Shown here one piece after another: positions 41,690 to 45,463 of a stretch of 45,463 nucleotides of DNA. The stretch is from a virus. The translations under genes were made by a program, and so were the position numbers. The stretch spans positions 1 to 45,463 of IMG/VR virus record IMGVR_UViG_3300044701_005145; one strand, given 5' to 3'. The notes under the pieces were generated by a model. The model worked only from the letters and a program-made list of their open reading frames with translations. It was not told the origin of the DNA and ran no database searches. Position 1 is the first letter of the stretch. Every line of letters begins with the position of its first letter.

Positions 41690-42528
41690 TCCCAAAGTGC
41701 GTATTTTTTAGAGTCATTCTTTTTCTCTTTATAATATAGCTTATAACCTAAATTTTCTATCATCTCTTTTCCAATTTTAATTCCGTTGAAGACATCTTCG
41801 ATTACAACATACTCGTTTCTTGTATGATAGTTGTAATATCCTATTGAGAAATTTATACATGAAAAATCAAACCTACTCTTTAAAGCCCAAACATCAGTGT
41901 ATGGATGTGTCATATAATCCATATCTTCCATGACCATATTTTCAGTCAATACTTTATCAACTTGATTGAAAAAATCTGAATCTCTATCAAAAAGTTGTTG
42001 TCCAAAACATCTTTCCGTGACCATCCAATTTTCAGGAGCGTCAAATTGAATAGCATAACCAACATTTTCAAAAAAATCCTCATCAGCGTATCTTGACCCA
42101 TGACAACCAGTTTCTTCAGAAACAAAGAAAGCCGCTTTTAGATAAGGTAGTTCCTTCAACAAAGTGAGACAGGCAAAAACACCACACTTATCATCACCAC
42201 CTATACCTGTAGGTTTTTGTGAATCATTTAATGCAAACAAGGAAAGTTTGTACTCACCTTGAGCATTCGGAAGTAGAGTTTCAAAAACATTTATATTTTC
42301 TATGTTATGAACTGTGTCTGTATGAGATACAACACATGGGAAATAAAAATTTTTGTCGTCTATTTCAGAAATTTGTTTTGTTGCGTAGATGTTTCCCCTA
42401 TCATCAATTCTATACTCAATATTATTTTCCGTGAGCCATTGACTGATAAATTCAATCATTTTTTCCTCACTATAAGTTTTGGAAGGAACACTCAATACTT
42501 CTTTTAATAGTTCCAAATTTTCAACCAT
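41686..42528 (-). CDS. M20-family-like metallopeptidase
   Basis: M20/M28 peptidases use two zinc ions held by H, D, E/D and H residues. Here they appear as VVSHTDTVH (ligand His), GIGGDDKCGV (bridging Asp), VSEETGCHGS (catalytic Glu followed by a ligand Glu), QFDAPE (ligand Asp), and a C-terminal YHTRNEYV (last ligand His). This set matches peptidase T-like or other aminopeptidases and is intact. The start ATG at 42528 (MVENLELLKEV) is preferred over a TTG 9 codons upstream. TATTTTTG, a Bacteroidota-like -7 box, lies 15 nt before it. Such a peptidase is uncommon in phages; it may recycle peptides or trim a virion protein. Confidence 0.85.
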   Translation of the reverse strand: MVENLELLKEVLSVPSKTYSEEKMIEFISQWLTENNIEYRIDDRGNIYATKQISEIDDKNFYFPCVVSHTDTVHNIENINVFETLLPNAQGEYKLSLFALNDSQKPTGIGGDDKCGVFACLTLLKELPYLKAAFFVSEETGCHGSRYADEDFFENVGYAIQFDAPENWMVTERCFGQQLFDRDSDFFNQVDKVLTENMVMEDMDYMTHPYTDVWALKSRFDFSCINFSIGYYNYHTRNEYVVIEDVFNGIKIGKEMIENLGYKLYYKEKKNDSKKYALWD

Positions 42529-42563
42529 AAATTTTAGTTTAGACAAAAATAACAATTTATTTG

Positions 42564-43961
42564 TTAATTTTCATCAAAAATACTAAAAATTTCTGGATTA
42601 TTTATAAACTTGTAAAAATCTTCTTCAGAAAACTGATGAACTTTATTTTGTTTTGTATTTTTTTCTGTATCTATTTTCTGTAAATGAACTGTCAATTTTT
42701 TTGTTCCAGGATTGATGTCCATTATTTTAAAATATAACCCGTAGGGTGCTTGATACATGTTTCCAAATTTATATTTTTTCTTAATTCTATCAATTAAATT
42801 AATATATTCTCTATAATCTGGGTCATCTTCTAATTTATCAATTATATTTCCGAGTTCGTTTTTTACCTTCTCATTAAATTCATTACTATCAATTCTGGCG
42901 TCTGCTTGATATTCATATTCATAATAGTCCGACCAACCAATATGAGAATTAGATAAATTTAACTTGAAATATTTTGCAAGAACATCGGATAGACTTGAAT
43001 TAACGTCTCCTACAGTAGAATATATTTCCAAAAGTTTTCTTGGAGTTGTCACAATTTCTGTAGATGATTCATAATCAAATCCGTTTTCTTTAAAAAAAAC
43101 ATTAAGTTGTTTGTCAACATCGTCTTCAGCAATCTCATTAGCCAACTCATTAATTTTAGAAATATAATAATATTCTATATCATTATAATATCTTCCAAAT
43201 GAGTCTGTAATTCTATCCTCAAGTTTCACAAAATCTTTTTCTGAATAATCATCAATTTCTTTTTCAGGGAAAAAAAACTTAGAAATTTTTTTAATCATGT
43301 TTCTTCCTTCTTCGTCTATTCGGTCATATATTACCGCTAAAAAACTATCGTCCCCATACTCATATCTTGAGTAATCTATGAATTCGAAGTGTCTAGATTT
43401 TATTGTATTATAAAACCATATTTCATCATCAGATAAATCTATAATATCCAAGAAACCGTCGTCCCCTTCATTGTTTTCTAAATGTATTTTTGAGTTTAGC
43501 CTGTTCTCAAAGTCTTCACCAATACTATAAATCATATTGTCCGAATTCTCGAATGTCCTCGAAGAAATAACCCCTTTAATATATCTCCTTAATGCGTCAA
43601 AGAATTTACTTCCGAATACAATCTTTTGTGTTTTTTTGCTAAGCTCATTAAAATTATCATAATCTTTTTTAGCCTTTGAAATAGAACCATATTCTTCATC
43701 ATCGATTGATATTTCATAACTTTTTTGATTATATGGTCTGTAGATTACATTTTTGGTATTCGTTTTTTTATTAAAAACAATAAAAATTTCTCCATTTTGC
43801 AAAAGCTCTAAAATTTCAGATGTGTGTAGTCTGTCATATCCTTCTTCATCCAAACCAATATATGTGTTTCTACCATAATAAAGTACACCTTTCCATGTCA
43901 AAGGTCTTACAACCATAAACTCATCATCGTCCGAAATTATTTTTCTATCTTTGTCAGTCAT
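42564..43961 (-). CDS. Large hypothetical protein
   Basis: A 465-residue acidic protein that I do not recognise. It begins with a beta-rich region (EFMVVRPLTWKGVLYYGRNTYIG, then GEIFIVFNKKTNTKNVIYRPY), continues with helices rich in Asp, Glu and aromatic residues, and ends with beta segments (APYGLYFKIMDINPGTKKLTVHLQK). The first part looks like a small beta-barrel or SH3-like fold. A TATTTAT element lies 17 nt before its ATG. It stands alone upstream of the M20-like gene on the same strand, 35 bp away. Function unknown. Confidence 0.66.
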   Translation of the reverse strand: MTDKDRKIISDDDEFMVVRPLTWKGVLYYGRNTYIGLDEEGYDRLHTSEILELLQNGEIFIVFNKKTNTKNVIYRPYNQKSYEISIDDEEYGSISKAKKDYDNFNELSKKTQKIVFGSKFFDALRRYIKGVISSRTFENSDNMIYSIGEDFENRLNSKIHLENNEGDDGFLDIIDLSDDEIWFYNTIKSRHFEFIDYSRYEYGDDSFLAVIYDRIDEEGRNMIKKISKFFFPEKEIDDYSEKDFVKLEDRITDSFGRYYNDIEYYYISKINELANEIAEDDVDKQLNVFFKENGFDYESSTEIVTTPRKLLEIYSTVGDVNSSLSDVLAKYFKLNLSNSHIGWSDYYEYEYQADARIDSNEFNEKVKNELGNIIDKLEDDPDYREYINLIDRIKKKYKFGNMYQAPYGLYFKIMDINPGTKKLTVHLQKIDTEKNTKQNKVHQFSEEDFYKFINNPEIFSIFDEN

Positions 43962-43978
43962 CCAATTAACTTATTGAA

Positions 43979-43985
43979 ATAAATA
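43979..43985 (-). promoter_or_regulatory. TATTTAT late-promoter-like element
   Basis: Minus-strand TATTTAT 17 nt before the ATG at 43961. It is adjacent to the host-type promoter of the tmRNA on the other strand, so the two classes sit back to back. Confidence 0.45.
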
Positions 43986-43994
43986 CTTTTTTCT

Positions 43995-44025
43995 TTTGTT
44001 ATTATCATATTTATTCTTACCTTTG
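43995..44025 (+). promoter_or_regulatory. Bacteroidota-type sigma promoter for tmRNA
   Basis: TTTG at 43995-43998 and TACCTTTG at 44018-44025 with a 19 nt spacer. This matches the primary-sigma consensus of Bacteroidota (TTTG, about 19-21 nt, TAnnTTTG). The start of transcription would be near 44032, about 13 nt before the mature tmRNA. Confidence 0.78.
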
Positions 44026-44044
44026 TAAGGTTCTTTGAAAATAT

Positions 44045-44464
44045 GGGGAAGACATGGAATCGACTGCAATATGTAGGTACAAGTGGCATGTCGGAGCTGA
44101 ATTAACTCCGAAAAAACTGATTTGAAAAACAAATGGCAAATCTTTTGCTAAGATGTCTGCTCTCGGTTTAATGAGAGAAGAATCTGTTGTTGCTGCGTAA
44201 TCGTAGAGAACAACCCACGGGTCGGTAAGGACATATACCTAGGAACAGAAGTCCATGAGGTTTAACAAATACCGCGTGATTCAGTTCAGGAAATTTGTTT
44301 GGTGGTGTTTTCGGTTCAAACCAACCTAATAGGAACCGACCACAGTTGTTAGTTTTAATGGAAAAATAAGAACTATCTATTTGTTGATTGAGAACTAATC
44401 AAATAAACATGTAGTCATTTGTGGTTGCTATTGCAACACGAGGGTTCGAGTCCCTCCTTCTCCA
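44045..44464 (+). ncRNA. ssrA: tmRNA (transfer-messenger RNA)
   Basis: tmRNA rescues stalled ribosomes by adding a degradation tag. The acceptor stem pairs GGGGAAG (44045-44051) with CTTCTCC (44457-44463), including a G3-U70 wobble, the alanine identity mark. Just after the 5' arm, GACATGGAATCGACTG matches the conserved 5' tRNA-like region, and the T arm GAGGG-TTCGAGT-CCCTC precedes the 3' end. GCAATA near 44066 can pair with TATTGC near 44429 to form the long helix 2. The hairpin CGGAG / CTCCG near 44090-44111 suits pseudoknot 1. The tag frame probably starts with GGC at 44135 and ends at TAA 44198, giving 21 residues: GKSFAKMS... to ...REESVVAA. CCA is not encoded. The tag is long and lacks the usual ALAA end. 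Confidence 0.93.
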
Positions 44465-44467
44465 CAA

Positions 44468-44651
44468 AAACAGGTGAGGACTGTGGTGCAACCCCACGGT
44501 ATATTAGTCCCAAAGAGCCGTCTTGAGTTCGCGATATTAGAGCGGTGAGGGTAGAGTCAATATAAGTCGGGAGTAGCTACCCAATGACGAAAATGTGACC
44601 GCCGATGTTAAAATCGGTAATGATGTACAATCGGGTACGATAAACCTGTTT
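44468..44651 (+). ncRNA. Candidate structured RNA between tmRNA and tRNA-Glu
   Basis: This 184 nt stretch is richer in G and C than its surroundings and has no ORF. Its ends pair perfectly over 8 bp: AAACAGGT (44468-44475) with ACCTGTTT (44644-44651). Inside, GGACT pairs with AGTCC and encloses a GTGG/CCAC hairpin; CGTCTTG pairs with CAATGACG with one bulge; GGGTAG pairs with CTACCC; CCGAT pairs with ATCGG; and TGTAC pairs with GTACG. A second ATCGG in the last loop could pair with the same CCGAT, as a switch or pseudoknot. It matches no RNA family I know. It may be processed from the same transcript as the tmRNA and tRNA. Confidence 0.6.
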
Positions 44652-44658
44652 ATTTTTT

Positions 44659-44732
44659 GCTCCGTTAGACCAGTGGCTTAAGTCGCTTCCCTTTCACGGA
44701 AGAAACCATGGGTTCGAATCCCATACGGAGTA
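44659..44732 (+). tRNA. tRNA-Glu (anticodon TTC)
   Basis: A 74 nt cloverleaf. The acceptor arms GCTCCGT and ACGGAGT pair, with a G1-U72 wobble that is unusual. The anticodon arm is CTTCC-CTTTCAC-GGAAG with anticodon TTC at 44693-44695. The T arm is ATGGG-TTCGAAT-CCCAT. CCA is not encoded. GAA codons are very frequent in the phage genes, so extra tRNA-Glu could aid their translation. Confidence 0.93.
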
Positions 44733-44741
44733 CTTCTATTT

Positions 44742-45128
44742 ATGAAAAGTTGTGAAATTTGCTCAAGTAAATGTTTAGGAATCGATGACAATCATGGTGG
44801 TTGTTGTTCAATTGAGAATCGTGATTATATAATCGGACCACATACTGATTCAGAAATTTTTATCAAAAATCTTTCAGATAAATTCAATCGAGAAATAAAA
44901 TTTTCTGAAGTTTTTTATGACTATGAAGAAGGTTCAAAATTATTTCCTGAAAAAAAAATTTGGCAATATAATACCGCATATCCCGCTTTGAGGATTGACC
45001 CCAGTAGTCCAAGAAAAAGTTGTATTTTCTATAATAACGAATTAAAATATTGTACTGTTCATGAAATAAAACCTAAATTATGTAGAGATTATGAATGTAA
45101 TTATTTAAAAAACAACAAAGAAATATAA
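44742..45128 (+). CDS. YkgJ-like Cys-rich (Zn/Fe-chelating type) protein
   Basis: The 128-residue protein carries an N-terminal CEICSSKCLG and GGCC, then CIFYNNELKYCTVHEIKPKLCRDYEC near the C-terminus. This is the pattern of the YkgJ (UPF0153) family, in which eight or so cysteines bind zinc or an iron-sulfur cluster; C-x-F/Y...L..C.iHe.rP..CR.yeC is its core. The role is unknown in cells. A TATTTAT overlaps the ATG, so the true start may be this ATG or translation may be driven by read-through from the tRNA, which ends only 9 bp upstream. Confidence 0.8.
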   Translation: MKSCEICSSKCLGIDDNHGGCCSIENRDYIIGPHTDSEIFIKNLSDKFNREIKFSEVFYDYEEGSKLFPEKKIWQYNTAYPALRIDPSSPRKSCIFYNNELKYCTVHEIKPKLCRDYECNYLKNNKEI

Positions 45129-45144
45129 TACTTTTTTTTAAAAA

Positions 45145-45176
45145 TTTGACTTACTAATTTATTATTACTATTTTTT
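45145..45176 (+). promoter_or_regulatory. Bacteroidota-type sigma promoter before leader ORF
   Basis: TTTG at 45145-45148 and TATTTTTT at 45169-45176 with a 20 nt spacer, close to TTTG / TAnnTTTG. It would start transcription near 45183 and read through the leader ORF towards the receptor gene. Confidence 0.5.
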
Positions 45177-45223
45177 TAATCAAAGATAATTTTCAAGATA
45201 CTTAAAATTAGGAGAATTCCTTT

Positions 45224-45283
45224 ATGAACTATACGACCTCGAAAACTTTGGAGCTTCGGATACTTAAACCCCTTGACGCATAA
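45224..45283 (+). CDS. Candidate 19-codon leader ORF
   Basis: ATG at 45224 has a strong AGGAG 9 nt upstream, rare in this window. The product is MNYTTSKTLELRILKPLDA. Its last codons and stop lie inside the terminator hairpin, so ribosome position could decide whether the hairpin forms. Peptide function unknown; it may be a regulatory leader or chance. Confidence 0.35.
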   Translation: MNYTTSKTLELRILKPLDA

Positions 45284-45294
45284 TCTTGGGGTTT
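45266..45294 (+). terminator. Rho-independent terminator / possible attenuator
   Basis: Stem AAACCCC / GGGGTTT with a 15 nt loop and a following T run. It lies between the promoter candidate at 45145 and the receptor gene at 45324, and the leader ORF ends within it. Confidence 0.8.
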
Positions 45295-45323
45295 TTTATT
45301 ATAAACAAATAAACAAAACAAAC

Positions 45324-45463
45324 ATGAAAAAAGCAATCTTGATGTCACTTTTATCCTTTATCGTGACACTCACGTCTTTCGGGCAGATTACAACTTCTAC
45401 CCTGGCTGGCGTTGTTAAAAATGAAAAAGGAGAGGTTCTTGCAGGAGCTTCTGTTCATGCGGT
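45324..45463 (+). CDS. SusC/TonB-dependent receptor-like protein, N-terminus (3' truncated by window)
   Basis: The first 21 residues MKKAILMSLLSFIVTLTSFG form a signal peptide (two Lys, hydrophobic core, Gly/Gln end). The following QITTSTLAGVVKNEKGEVLAGASVHAV is the start of a CarboxypepD_reg-like domain, which precedes the plug and barrel in SusC/RagA receptors. It could also belong to another outer-membrane protein with this domain. The 5' leader is A/C-rich (AAACAAATAAACAAAACAAAC), without SD, as in Bacteroidota. The GC content is visibly higher than that of the phage genes, suggesting recent host origin. Phages rarely encode such proteins. The rest lies outside the window. Confidence 0.72.
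   Translation, partial: MKKAILMSLLSFIVTLTSFGQITTSTLAGVVKNEKGEVLAGASVHA

Noticed and set aside
44045-44732. Prophage attachment site at the tmRNA or tRNA
   Set aside because: No integrase and no duplicated 3' fragment of the tmRNA or tRNA is visible in the window. The tmRNA tag does not look like a host tag, so a phage-owned gene is more likely, though the receptor-like gene at the edge keeps the question open.
1-45463. CRISPR array or rRNA genes
   Set aside because: No regularly spaced direct repeats and no rRNA-like conserved segments were found in either strand by reading.

Overview
The window is AT-rich, densely packed DNA from a large T4-like myovirus, most likely infecting a member of the Bacteroidota. 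The phage assignment rests on an adjacent morphogenesis set: major capsid protein (gp23-like), acidic prohead scaffold (gp22-like), prohead protease (gp21-like), portal (gp20-like), large terminase (gp17-like) and a gp5-like OB-fold baseplate protein. The host assignment is inferred from almost no Shine-Dalgarno sequences, two clear TTTG...TAnnTTTG promoters of the Bacteroidota type, a bS21 of Bacteroidota type, a DUF4494-like protein, and a SusC/TonB-receptor-like N-terminus at the right edge. TAA, TAG and TGA all end genes, so the code is standard.

Layout. 1-8122 (+): a glycan cassette with several glycosyltransferases (GT2, DUF5672, GT11-like, GT17-like, DUF3431), two nucleotide-sugar SDR enzymes including a GDP-L-fucose synthase, and a sugar C-methyltransferase. 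8150-9480 (+): PhoH and a HAD-like nucleotidase. 9606-12337 (+): a methyltransferase and two more glycosyltransferases. 12337-18788 (+): a putative late sigma factor, then large virion and baseplate proteins. 18802-22222: small accessory genes on both strands, including two Cys-rich proteins and a HExxH protein. 22268-37415 (-): the head and packaging module, interrupted by a + strand bS21 gene, and including a three-domain nucleotidyltransferase/peptidoglycan-binding/lysozyme fusion. 37442-41689: a kinase-like protein, Hsp20 (-), a ClpC-like unfoldase and a second HExxH protein. 41686-43961 (-): an M20-like peptidase and a large unknown protein. 44045-44732 (+): tmRNA, an apparently undescribed structured RNA, and tRNA-Glu. 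The window ends with a YkgJ-like protein and the start of a SusC/TonB-receptor-like gene preceded by a small leader ORF and a terminator.

Three patterns cut across the genes. First, the heptamer TATTTAT lies in the sense direction just upstream of most late transcription-unit starts. In several cases it is exactly 5 nt from the ATG, which suggests a phage-specific late promoter giving leaderless messages, a possible target of the sigma-like protein. Second, a short helix of the form [IL][RK]K-hydrophobic-L-x-E recurs at the ends of otherwise unrelated proteins. L-x-E is the type of site cut by T4-like prohead proteases, so this may be a capsid-targeting and cleavage tag. Third, the phage carries its own translation and proteostasis parts (bS21, tmRNA with an atypical tag, tRNA-Glu, Hsp20, a ClpC-like unfoldase with an IGF loop), which could together reprogram translation initiation and protein turnover in the host.
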